Assembly: GCA_022829145.1 (NCBI GenBank)
Contig: CM040746.1
Coordinates: forward strand, 8,388,684 to 8,452,683
Source of the DNA: Albula goreensis
Taxonomy: Eukaryota > Chordata > Actinopteri > Albuliformes > Albulidae
DNA: 64,000 nucleotides
Direction of reading: 5' to 3'
The translations under genes and the position numbers were made by a program. Positions 13,489 through 21,700 of the stretch are shown here, one piece after another; the stretch's first letter is position 1, and each line of letters starts with the position of its first letter. The notes under the pieces were generated by a model. The model was not told the origin of the DNA and did not search any database. It saw nothing but the letters and a program-made list of their open reading frames with translations.

Positions 13489-16400
13489 GGTATGCGCCGC
13501 ATAACGTCCATTCAGGCAATGTCTGACCGCATATACATCCATGGTCCCATAAGGTTATAATGGAGTCCAGAAATCCCGATCAGAGAATGGGACATAGCAG
13601 ACGTTACCTATTTAACCCATATATTACCTTGCCAGATACATTACCTGAAATGCAGTATTGCATGTGTACAGTATCTTGGCTGTTAATACAATAATTAATA
13701 TGTTAATACAATCTAGTTAATACAGGTATACTACAGCATCCCATATATATATGTAAATATACACAACATGTGCGCATGCACACACCCATACACTCACGCA
13801 AACACTCTCATGCACACACAAACACATACAGTCTCATATACCCACGCACACATACACATGCACAAACGGTCACATGACCATCCGCGCACACATGTACTCT
13901 CACACACACAGATGTACATAAACACATACCAATGCCCAGGTGCACACACCAACTTACATACATTTACTCAGTTGTACACACACACACACACACGCACACA
14001 CGCACAGATACAGGCATAAATTTCCATTGTCCCAGAGCGTGCAGAGCCCAAACAGAGCTTTTCCTGTAGACAGCCGGACCGTTACACGCACTCAATTATT
14101 CAAGCAACACAGTGATGCTATTTTTCCTCTTCTCCAAGCTTCTTTCTTTCTTACGGCATTAACAATTCATCGACCCTGTATAAGTGTGACAGCAATCTGA
14201 GTTCCTGCTTTCATCCTTGCCTCGTCTGGCCGCTGAGGCAGAGACAAAGAGAAGAAGGGGGGAAAACATTACAACTCAAAGGAAAGTGGGAAAAGGAGGA
14301 ATGCAGGAAGAAGAAAAGGGAGGATACAGTGGGGCTATGAGCACTGATAACAGAGAAGGTGGCCAGGTGGCCTTTGTCCTGATGTCATGGCATTGTGATG
14401 TCATCAAGCTCTGATGTCATAATGTCTTGGGATGTCGTGTCATGTGATGTCTGTTTTTCAGTGTTGTAGTTTGATCTAGTTGATGATGCATATGCTGGAC
14501 AAAGAAAATTACCAAATCTGCTTTGGAGGCTCGTGATTGGTGAAGTTGGGAGACCCATACCAGCCAAATCATACCATTTCATTGAGTCTTCCATACTCTC
14601 CCCTTACACATTTCATTAAATGCTCTTATTATACTGCATGATTTGCAATCATGGTATTTTCCATATTATCACTATTGTCTGGCCATTTTACTAAACATAT
14701 TATACCACATACCATAGTACATACAATAATAAAATAAAGTAATAATACTACATTATTATATGAATTATATTAACATATTATTGTCACAGTATATTTATTC
14801 CAGCTACATGAACAAAAAGCAGAAGGAAGTGGAGGCAAGAACATCTGAGGCCTAACCCAAGTAGGCCATAATCACACAGTACTCGTGCCCTTACAGCAAG
14901 CCAGGTGGCAATGACTATATGAGCCGTTGTGCATGAACAGACAGATAAGCCCTCCTTGCTGATAAAGCCCTGGTTATAAGGAAAGCCTATTTATAAATGC
15001 AGCCGCCTGTCATCCATGGACAGAGACAATCAGGCAACTGTAGACTAAGTCCGCGCCGCGGCATTAGGCTAACTCCCCAACCGCCGAGACAGCGGTTTGC
15101 CCGGCGTGGGATAATGTCGACACACCTTTGGGGTCGCGCCTGTAATGTTTGAGAAAGATAACAAAAGGGTGAAGCTGAACGGCTCGGTTGTGTTGGTGGA
15201 AGGATGGCATGATTAACGACGTTAATGCTATCGATCTGTGAAGCGCTCCAAAATGACCAAAACATGTAAACATTATTCAAGTTGGAGCTGATGTTTTCTG
15301 GGTGGCAGAGTTTGTATTTTGCCATATTTTATTTTGTTAACGAGATTAAAGAGAGAATGGAGCAGGACTCATAGAATCAATGGTGTTGAAGAGTTGTATT
15401 TTGATGGTCCAAACTCAACATAAAGCATACAACCTTGAGTAATTGCTGCCATGTTCAATTCAAGGCTAAGTGGTGTCATTTTCACAGTACAATGTAAGAT
15501 CTCTGTGCCTGCACAGGTTTGCTACATCTGAAGCACTTATCAAATTAATTTTACAACATAAGATATATTACACAATTCAAGGTCTTCAAATCAATTGGAT
15601 GCAAAATCCAACAAACCACAGTCTTCTAAATCGATACTGTGAGTTTGCACTGTATATAAATATAGCGTGATTTAATGGGACAGTGTTAACTCCAACTATG
15701 GGACTGGACTTTTGGGGTTTGTGGTTATTGAAATAGGAGCCAATTCAACACCTGGAACCTCCATTAGCCATTACTGAAAAGGGCCTTCGGCGGTAGCTTT
15801 GACACAGAATCCACGTTCCTCCAGCATTCCCAAAGTTCCTTTACGTGCACAGAACACCGAAGCATGCGTTTCACCTCGACGACAGCTCAGGAGGAACGGG
15901 ATATTTATCCCTGAAAGCATAATTCAAGCTCAATTTTAGAAATGTATGTGATGTTGCTACTCGGTCTTTACTGATTGTCAACGCTCTCTGGTCCAATTCT
16001 TATTCCTTTTGTAAGCAGCAAAATTTAGCTTGTTTTAAATTATTTCATGGTTCTGTAATCGGCGCCACAGGAATCAAATTTAAAGACACACTTCTTCAGA
16101 ATGCATTTCAGCATTCTTCTCCCCAGGGGCAGAGGGGACAGCAATTCACACAGGATCATTTACACCTGAAAAAATCATAACAATATTATAATATCCCTGC
16201 AAAAATGTAAGAGGATTGATTAGCCCAGGAAAGTTGCCTTAACATGCTTTGGGGCTCCTATATGAAATCAAGAATTTTTTCACGTATAATACACAGTGAA
16301 ATACAGCATGAAGTCTGGACCACAGAACAGGAGAATGCTGAAAACTGACAGTCAAGGTTTGGCTAAATGAAGTTACAGCGGGTAGGCCAGGAGTTAAATA

Positions 16401-16950
16401 ACTGAGGTATCACACTATGAGTGACTTGTTATCTTCACCGGGCTATTGTTCAAGCATGGTTGCTGAGCCTTTAGTCCTAGTTGTCAGTCTCATAATTATG
16501 ACATCATTGCTAAAAGCATGGATAGATTTTCCCTCTAATGTGGACTAAATCTGTGCAGCTCCTGGAGTATGCACTTGTCATGATAAACCACTTAAGCCAA
16601 TCAAACCCACCATCAGAAATCTGCAGGCACCAATCAGATAGTTTGAGGCCAAAACCGGATAAGTTTACTGGCTTATCCAAATTCTCTATCTAAAGAAGCA
16701 AAACTACTGGGCAACCAGAGCATGGTACAAATAGTATGTTATGTAATACTGTCTATCGGTGACTGAAAACTAAGCATCAGTGCATTAAAGGAGCAAACTA
16801 ATCGAATGGTGTACATACAAGCACCATTAAAGGGTATTGAAGCTTGGTGTTTCACTACAGACAGAGGCCCAGCACAGCTCATGCCAGCCTGTCACAATTT
16901 TGCTTGTACTGTGTGCGTATCAGGGTAGCTGCACACTACACTACACTACA

Positions 16951-17023
<73 letters not shown>

Positions 17024-20000
17024 AACTCATTCCTTAATGAAACTGGTTCCTGAGTGGACATTAATTGTGGTTTCACAGAGAGTCACTGTCACTTGACTAA
17101 GATTTCATTCCTTCCTCTTTCACCCTCAAGATGAACAATTAACCATTTTAGCTGGCAGTACCTAATTTAGGCATTTCTGAAAGAACATTACATATGATGA
17201 TATGCTGATTCATTTCTAACATACTTTTATTATTATAAAATATTCAAAAGCTTATCAAGATATAAACTGCACTACACACTACTGCACTAAGCACTGAAGA
17301 AGAAACAGTGCCTTGTGAGCATGGGTTCCTATTAGTAAGCAGTATGTAATGCTGATGTATTTCCAACTTTACTTTAAATATATTAAATAAAAGTAGTTCC
17401 ATAAAATATCATAAAGATAATTATAATTATCTGTGCATTGTAGACAACACTGAGGATGATCCTCCGACTTCAAGTGTGAGCTATATCCTTTAAACAAAAT
17501 GCAGACGTTTTTGTAACATAATAGCTTGTCCTTTTTCCTCACCTGTGTTAGCACACAGCTTATCCTTTACTGCAAACTTGGAGTAGAATGAAAACCTCAG
17601 ACTGAACTCAGCAATTTAGGGATGCTGGCAGTTTTTCAAAGTGGACAAACATTCAGAAAACCCACATCCTCTGCTGACCCATACATCGTGACAGGGAAGG
17701 AGCAAGGATCAAAAAACATCAATTTAAAAAAGAAAGAAGAACAGTATACGACCAAAGAAATAACAACCCCAGGGCAACGGCTGAACTGAACAGACGTCCT
17801 TCCACCCCTAGAGGGGGTGTGTGAGTCAGGCTGGGAGCTGAGGGTAAGGCCTGCATTGTCAGAGCCCAGAGTCCCAGTGGAACTCTTAACTGATTAGCAG
17901 CTGAATAGCTCATGAATAATTGACAGGGGGAAAAGCCACTCTTGAGGAACCAGCACAGAGCCAGGCTGCCAGATTCGGTCTCCCCATGCAGCAGACCTCA
18001 CAGGGGTGGGGAGGAGTCGTTACAGAGAGCCCCAGCTGGTTCGGTCAATACTGGAGGTGGAGAGAAAGGGGTCTGAAGGGGAACAGAGGAGAAGAGGGGA
18101 GGAGGAGATATTTCCTGGAAGGACTGAGGGGCTAGGGATGGGGAGGATTATGGGCCGGCAAGTTCACTGGTAAGTGGGAAAGGAAGGCCAGTTCTACATG
18201 GTGCAGTGGTATAGGAAGTGCACTGCTAACTGGATCAAGAAGGCCAGTAGTTCAGTGGTACAGGAAGTTAAATGCTACCTGGGACAGGAAGTCTGGTGCT
18301 GAGCGGTACAGTGGTAAAGGAAGTCCAGTGGTAAGTAGCATCAATGCTAACCAGGACAGGAAGATCAGTACTAAGAAAATGGTTCTACTGAAGTTCAAGT
18401 GTCTTGCAATGCTGAAGTGGGACAGAAACACAACTGCAAATTCAATAAGTGGAGTTCACAGAAAATAAAACAAAAACAAGTGGGGGGAATGGGGCTGGGG
18501 CAAGCCCACAGGGAAAGGACGTGGTGATGGATAGTTGGCACAAAGATGGAGAGATGAAAGGACAGGAGAGCATAAAAGAGGACAGGATTGGGGAAAAACA
18601 AGAGAAGATGCAGAGAGACCCCCCCCCCAAGAAGGGTTCATGGCCCCCTGCCAAAGAGACACAGCTAATGATCTCACAGGAACTGAAGCCACTCATGCTG
18701 ACAACATCAATATCGCACTACAGAAACAGCACGTTCCTCTCCATGACAGCAGAGAACGCTGCAAAAACAATACAGCCGTTACATTATATTTAACTTCAGA
18801 AGACACCCTTACGGCAACTTAGGCACTTGTTTTAAAAGCTCACTCCAGTCAGACTTACTTCCTGACTTTACACAAAGAAATGCCAATAAAATAGAGTGTG
18901 ATGACGTATGACTTCATGGAGCTAGTTGGGAAAGGAACGCCCCCTCGTCTGCTCAGTGACTTTACAAACTAGATAGCTACGTCACATCTGTAACGTATGC
19001 AAAAACATGCATAGTGTCATGCAGGAAATAATTATTGGAGGAATTCACTGACATGATTTTCAGACTTGGACCACTGAGCAACACAATTTACAGGAACTAC
19101 AGAACGTGATATACAGTAGATGGAAAATGTCAGGATGAGTCAGGTGAGCCTTTAACATTACTCCCAATCCATCCATACAGCTGGGGATTTTCTGAAGGAC
19201 ATGCAGGAGATGACTATCTGGCTGGTCTATCGAGTCCCTGGCATTACAGGAACAGTCCGATAACGTTTGCTCTCGCCATCACGCACATACCTCACATCCA
19301 AATGGAAATCTACTCAGACTGACTTACATAGGGTTCATTTTTTTACGTACTACAGCTGGATATTCACCAAAGAAAATAGAGTTAAACAAGGACCTTGACT
19401 CGAGGGTACAACGGAGGTGTCCCCAACGGGGAATCAAACGTGCAGCATGCAAGCTTTACAAGACCACTGCTGATCCAGCTTGGCAAGAGGTGGATTCTAA
19501 TGGAAATGTAATACACTAATACTGAACCAAACAGGGGAAAAATAATAATGGTGCGCAACCTAATGAGTCATTCTCTACGATAGCCAAATCAGTCACATCA
19601 CCAAGTATATACAAAGTATTGGCTGGGAATCAGTGAGGTGGCAGACTTTCCCCAGTGCCCCGCTGCAGCCGACTTCAAGAATAAGTTAAATGATCATTTT
19701 CTGGGCAAATGTGATCCTTTTAAATCTCCTCTGTAAACAGTGTTTCTGAGTTTCCATTTTGATTTTGTGATTGCGTTGCCTGTTATTTGTTGACACTGTA
19801 AACTCCTGCCACGCTGCCACTGCCAGGTCTCTCTCCGCAAAAGAGATTTTAATCTCTGTGAGATGTTTTTTTTCCCCCTCCTGGTTAAATAAAGGCTAAA
19901 CTGAAAGAAACACAACTCCTCTGGGATCTGAGAAGTCCACAAATCCTCAACATGAAGAGAAATGCCAAAGTGATATCAGGGTGTTGCCAATAAGAACTGA

Positions 20001-21256
20001 GTGGGTAAACCCCCAGTGCCATCCTGATCATTTCAGTTTGTGTGGGAGGGAGCGCACACATGCAGACACACACACACACAGACAGACACACACACACACA
20101 GCTGCCTGAATGCGTGTGAGCTTCAGCATAAAGCCTTGGCAGTGTATTTTATTTTTTCATTGACAGCTTGCATGGTTGATCGTTTGCCCTGTGCCAGTGT
20201 GATTTCCCCTAAAATACACCCCAGTGTTCTTTACATAATGCTGCCATTAACGCCTCCCTCACCTACTCTCTTGCTCAACTTCATGGCAAGGTCATGAATT
20301 TTGTTTATGTATCCTGTTGGACTGCTCTGTGGTGCACACTTTGAGTGCTTAAGGGGGCAGGACAGAGGAGGGAATGGGATATGAGTGTGGATGGGGGGAC
20401 AGGAAGTCTGCTCATTACCAGGGTTACTTAGATGAGGGGAAAATAACATGATAGAAATTAAAATGGAATTTGAAAATACTTGAGGGATAAAAACAAAGGC
20501 TGGAAAAGAAATGTATACAGAGGGAAAAAATCCTTCAGTAAATCAAAATAAGTTTGATTTGGCCGGTCCGCATTGGCCAAGGGGAGAGAGTACAAGAGGG
20601 AAGCCACAAAACGGATGCTAGAGGAGGGCACGGGATGAGGTGCAGGCCAGCTGTCCAATCCAGGCCGAGCTAGCCCGTAATTACGTTATATGTGACGTAA
20701 CGATGGATAATAAATCTCCCCGCCTCCATCTCAGCGGCCGGGAGCATTTTCAATACAAAAGCAAAATGTCCGCCATGTTCAGAGGCTGCGCTGCTCCGGG
20801 TCTGCGGATATTTTGACAAAAATTAGACGTTTTCGCCGCCGGGTGGCCGCCACAACCCGCAGCTACGAACCAGAGGGACAGTAGAGTCTCACTGTCAGAA
20901 AATATTTCCGCCTCAACCACATAAAAACACAATTTAACAGTATTTATTTACCTTAACTCCGTATGGTGGCTCATCAAATGTAACTAGCATGTACCTGTCG
21001 CCTCTACTAGCCGGGTCTCGGGCACGCAGCTGTTAAAGAAAACGAAACAATACACGTTAATTTCGACTGAATCTGTAATAGGGACCCTCAACTTCAACAA
21101 GGCAATATAGTATGCTGAAAAAGTCGGGGTAAAATTATTCTTTACCTTCATAAAGATCTCAACCGCGCCTTTAGCAATGTCCAGATACGTCGTACCCAAA
21201 TAAGTGCGCTGATTCATAGAAGCGGACGTGTCTATCAGGAAAAGTAAAATAGGCAT
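407..21256 (-). CDS. ints6l: ints6l: Integrator complex subunit 6-like (DDX26B), first nine coding exons, 3' part off the left edge
   Basis: Integrator subunit 6 family protein. Integrator is the nuclear complex that binds RNA polymerase II, cleaves snRNA and attenuated transcripts, and recruits PP2A through INTS6. Nine exons join in phase to residues 1-397 of a protein that is usually about 860 residues: 21146-21256, 20952-21029, 10918-11067, 10238-10327, 8729-8912, 7732-7860, 7302-7465, 2880-3032 and 407-539. The VWA domain starts at residue 1. DTSAS (D9, S11, S13) is the MIDAS DxSxS motif, GLTTLG (84-89) and ITDG (128-131) supply the other MIDAS elements, and the beta-barrel region follows. 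Paralogue choice: the fragments RFSCVDCEP, LTQYILERKSPH and STTLTCVNLF agree with my memory of INTS6L rather than INTS6 (which I recall as KFSCTDCEP and STALNCVNLF). The last visible exon ends in phase 1 at residue 397, and the helical C-terminal half lies outside the window. Identity is certain at family level and very likely at paralogue level. Confidence 0.95.
540..2879 (-). other. ints6l: ints6l intron 8
   Basis: This is a 2.3-kb intron. Apart from one copy of the 39-bp-unit repeat near 1056-1122, I see only AT-rich single-copy sequence and no exon. Confidence 0.85.
1056..1122 (-). repeat. Dispersed ~39-bp-unit repeat, copy 1
   Basis: It carries the phrase GGGCCCATCCACACACTGGAACAGTGCCTTAAC, whose two halves (the GCCCATCCACACACTGGA core and the ACAGTGCCTTAAC part) recur near 31514-31680 and, in the opposite orientation, near 33843-34060. 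The unit is about 39 bp. Confidence 0.6.
2880..3032 (-). CDS. ints6l: ints6l coding exon 8 (residues 303-353)
   Basis: It encodes PPRSAHPVVRFSCVDCEP... to CWQ. The acceptor is TTCCCCAG|CCC and the donor TGGCAG|GTAGGA, 153 bp, phase 0. Confidence 0.96.
5515..5675. repeat. Half copy of a teleost inverted-repeat element (family B)
   Basis: It ends with the phrase CACTGTGGTCCTCCTGGAC preceded by an AAAAGCAGCATA stretch, the same arrangement as the right ends of the elements at 41542-41714 and 62865-63045. It is diverged and its left end is not clear. Confidence 0.4.
6303..6447. repeat. 71-bp tandem duplication, two near-identical copies
   Basis: The block beginning CCCTGCTGTGAATCTCC and ending GGCCTCGCAGGGAGGTGGGG occurs twice head to tail with a 71-bp shift and very few differences, so the duplication is young. 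It is GC-rich and lies in ints6l intron 7. Confidence 0.85.
6975..7245 (-). mobile_element. tRNA-derived SINE copy (teleost type), minus orientation
   Basis: Read on the minus strand it contains the conserved SINE phrase TGTACCCTTGAGCAAGGTAC in diverged form, with an upstream tRNA-like part (GTTGTAACTCAGAAG) and a tail resembling CTGGAGAAGGGTATTCTCTAAATG. The same layout occurs at 9360, 19380, 27637, 29380, 43620 and 61020. Confidence 0.6.
7302..7465 (-). CDS. ints6l: ints6l coding exon 7 (residues 248-302)
   Basis: It encodes DGLVDPTRPVPSF..., then WHSCHKLIYVRPNPKTG and ESFWPDQNSPTL. The acceptor is TTCTGCAG|ATG and the donor ACACTG|GTAAGT. The end phase is 0. Confidence 0.96.
7732..7860 (-). 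CDS. ints6l: ints6l coding exon 6 (residues 205-247)
   Basis: It encodes (G)RSYCVRTQRMLNQCLESL... to LGE. The acceptor is TGCCAG|GCC after a G-rich/C-rich tract, and the donor GCGAAG|GTATGC leaves phase 1. Confidence 0.95.
7869..7912 (+). other. G-quadruplex-capable G-rich tract next to ints6l exon 6
   Basis: Five GGG runs separated by single bases occur at 7869-7887, followed by further GGGAG runs. On the minus strand this is the polypyrimidine tract just upstream of the exon 6 acceptor, so the template strand carries the potential quadruplex. Confidence 0.65.
8245..8455. repeat. Degenerate short-unit minisatellite in ints6l intron 5
   Basis: About ten diverged copies of a unit like GGTCATGGTTACAGGCCAT run head to tail, with a spacing of roughly 18-20 bp. 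It is specific to this intron in the window. Confidence 0.7.
8588..8722. repeat. Three-copy ~45-bp tandem repeat ending beside ints6l exon 5
   Basis: Three units each contain GAGGGTCATGTCCTC (or close variants), CTGTTAAAA and a GGACAGGC-type end. The last unit stops about 7 bp from the exon 5 donor at 8729. Confidence 0.75.
8729..8912 (-). CDS. ints6l: ints6l coding exon 5 (residues 144-204)
   Basis: It encodes LHLPLNSPLPGSELTKEPFR... to MCEVTG. The acceptor is CCTGCAG|CTG, and the donor ACTGGAG|GTACGG leaves phase 1. The last residues before the MCEVTGG motif (SVPTDESAIT) are INTS6L-like. Confidence 0.96.
9046..9083. repeat. (CA)n microsatellite
   Basis: A nearly pure CA run in ints6l intron 4. 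Confidence 0.9.
9360..9540 (-). mobile_element. tRNA-derived SINE copy, minus orientation
   Basis: On the minus strand it reads TTGTACCCTCAAGCAATGTA, CTTAACCTGAATCGCTTCAG, then TATCCAGTTCTATAAATGGG. These are the conserved middle and tail phrases of the teleost SINE also seen at 27637-27820. Confidence 0.65.
9790..10205. repeat. Degenerate ~60-70-bp tandem repeat in ints6l intron 4
   Basis: ATGACTAAACATTTAAAC-like starts recur about six times, each followed by AAACTCTTA...CCCCTACTGCACATTACCAC-like sequence. It ends 33 bp from the exon 4 donor (10238). Confidence 0.7.
10238..10327 (-). CDS. ints6l: ints6l coding exon 4 (residues 114-143)
   Basis: It encodes GRNPFFLEPSVIITITDG..., containing the third MIDAS element (ITDG). 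The acceptor is CAATCCAG|GGT and the donor GACGAG|GTAAGT, 90 bp, phase 0. Confidence 0.95.
10335..10525. repeat. Purine-rich (GA) tract; polypyrimidine tract of the ints6l exon 4 acceptor
   Basis: It is GAGAGA/GGGAGA-rich on the plus strand and hence CT-rich on the ints6l sense strand, lying directly upstream of the exon 4 3' splice site at 10328. Confidence 0.8.
10918..11067 (-). CDS. ints6l: ints6l coding exon 3 (residues 64-113)
   Basis: It encodes AGWKENHATFMSELKN... through IDNYGQ, with the MIDAS-region GLTTLG. The acceptor is GCTGCAG|GCA, the donor GGACAG|GTAATG, and the phase 0. It follows a 9.9-kb intron. Confidence 0.96.
11095..11500. repeat. Degenerate ~45-bp minisatellite in ints6l intron 2
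   Basis: Repeated phrases of the type GTTTTACAGAGC...ATCCCACTGCACCAGTG run about eight times. It begins about 30 bp upstream of the exon 3 acceptor. Confidence 0.7.
12615..12995. repeat. Long purine-rich (GAGA/GGGA) tract
   Basis: About 380 bases are almost without pyrimidines on the plus strand, which could form triplex (H-DNA). It opens long false reading frames on the opposite strand. Confidence 0.9.
13073..13135. repeat. (TG)n microsatellite
   Basis: About 30 uninterrupted TG dinucleotides in ints6l intron 2. Confidence 0.95.
13380..13490. repeat. Two (CA)n runs with interrupted CA/TA sequence
   Basis: CA runs near 13404-13421 and 13450-13483 flank a short CATATATATGTATGCATA stretch. 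Confidence 0.9.
13770..14010. repeat. Imperfect CA-rich repeat region
   Basis: CACACA interspersed with CATG, ACTC and ACAT motifs over 240 bp, ending in a purer CA run near 13977-13993. Confidence 0.8.
15405..15715. repeat. Diverged relative of the 249-bp inverted-repeat element
   Basis: It shares the start GGTCCAAACTCA and the inner phrase GCTGCCATGTT...GTCATTTTCACA...GTACAAT with the element at 38915-39163. The right terminal repeat is not recognisable. Confidence 0.45.
16953..17021. repeat. (CA)n microsatellite, about 34 units
   Basis: A pure CA run preceded by three CTACA pentamers. Confidence 0.95.
18185..18385. repeat. Degenerate ~45-50-bp tandem repeat in ints6l intron 2
   Basis: Phrases such as CAGTGGTAxAGGAAGT, GCTAACTGGGACAGGAAG and CCAGTGGT recur about four times. 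Confidence 0.6.
18857..19113 (+). repeat. Dispersed repeat family A, copy 1
   Basis: It begins ACTTCCTGACTTTA and contains GAGCTAGTTGGGAAAGGAACG, CTGCTCAGTGACTTTACAAA and TAGCTACGTCACATCTGTAA. The same order of phrases is seen at 28435, 33575 and 40497. Confidence 0.65.
19380..19470 (-). mobile_element. tRNA-derived SINE fragment, minus orientation
   Basis: On the minus strand it carries a B-box-like GTTTGATTCCCC, then CCTCCGTTGTACCCTCGAG and CAAGGTCCTTGTTTAAC. Confidence 0.65.
20040..20102. repeat. CA/CAGA-rich microsatellite
   Basis: Short CACACA runs interrupted by CAGACAGA, in ints6l intron 2. Confidence 0.8.
20690..20950. promoter_or_regulatory. CpG-rich promoter-like block inside ints6l intron 2
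   Basis: Directly 3' of exon 2 the sequence becomes CpG-rich. It carries a CRE-like TGACGTAA at 20693-20700 and an ATGGCGG-type YY1 motif (AACATGGCGGAC on the minus strand, 20768-20779). YY1 and CRE motifs are typical of vertebrate housekeeping promoters. It could be an alternative or antisense promoter, or the downstream half of the ints6l CpG island. Confidence 0.4.
20952..21029 (-). CDS. ints6l: ints6l coding exon 2 (residues 38-63)
   Basis: It encodes LRARDPASRGDRYMLVTF..., which is near-identical to the vertebrate family. The acceptor is TTTAACAG|CTG and the donor GTTAAG|GTAAAT, phase 0 on both sides, 78 bp. It is too short to stand out as an ORF. Confidence 0.95.
21146..21256 (-). CDS. 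ints6l: ints6l coding exon 1 (residues 1-37)
   Basis: It starts with ATG at 21256 (MPILLFLIDTSASMNQ...), the invariant family N-terminus with the MIDAS motif, and ends ATGAAG|GTAAAG in phase 0. The intron to exon 2 is only 116 bp. Confidence 0.96.
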
Positions 21257-21700
21257 TTTTTAAAATTATAGAGATATATCTATATGCTTACTAAAAAAGA
21301 CCTAATAAAGACATAGGACCTATCTTGCGGCCTGGGCGTGTATATATGTGTGTATATATTTTTATAATCGGACCCCCCCAAAAGAGGGTCGTACAGCCAC
21401 CCCTTACCGCCGCCTGACTCTCTATCTGTCTTTACTGAGCGCTGCTGGGGCTCGCGCTGATAGAGAACTTCTCTTCCGAACAGACCGAAACGCCTTCGAT
21501 GTACTGCCACCACCGCATTGGTTGATCCCAGCCACATTGACCACGCCCCTCTATTGCATAAATATGCAATGAGGTCGGTAAATGTTTTTCGTCCTTCCCT
21601 AGTTCGCTCCGTCTTCTCGCCTGCACAGAAGGCGGAGGAGCGCAAGGGAAGAGAATGTCAGGTCTTGTCCCGCATCAACTCTGTAACGTGCCGTTCAGAG
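21257..21700 (-). promoter_or_regulatory. ints6l: ints6l 5' UTR and proximal promoter region
   Basis: This is the sequence immediately upstream of the ints6l ATG. Visible elements are an inverted CCAAT box (attgg, 21517-21521), a GC-rich CCACGCCCC box at 21541-21549, and a perfect inverted repeat ATTGCAT-4-ATGCAAT at 21553-21570 that resembles a paired octamer half-site. The transcription start cannot be placed exactly. Confidence 0.55.

Noticed and set aside
13191..14019. His/Thr-rich ORFs on the plus strand
   Set aside because: Frames through CA microsatellites.
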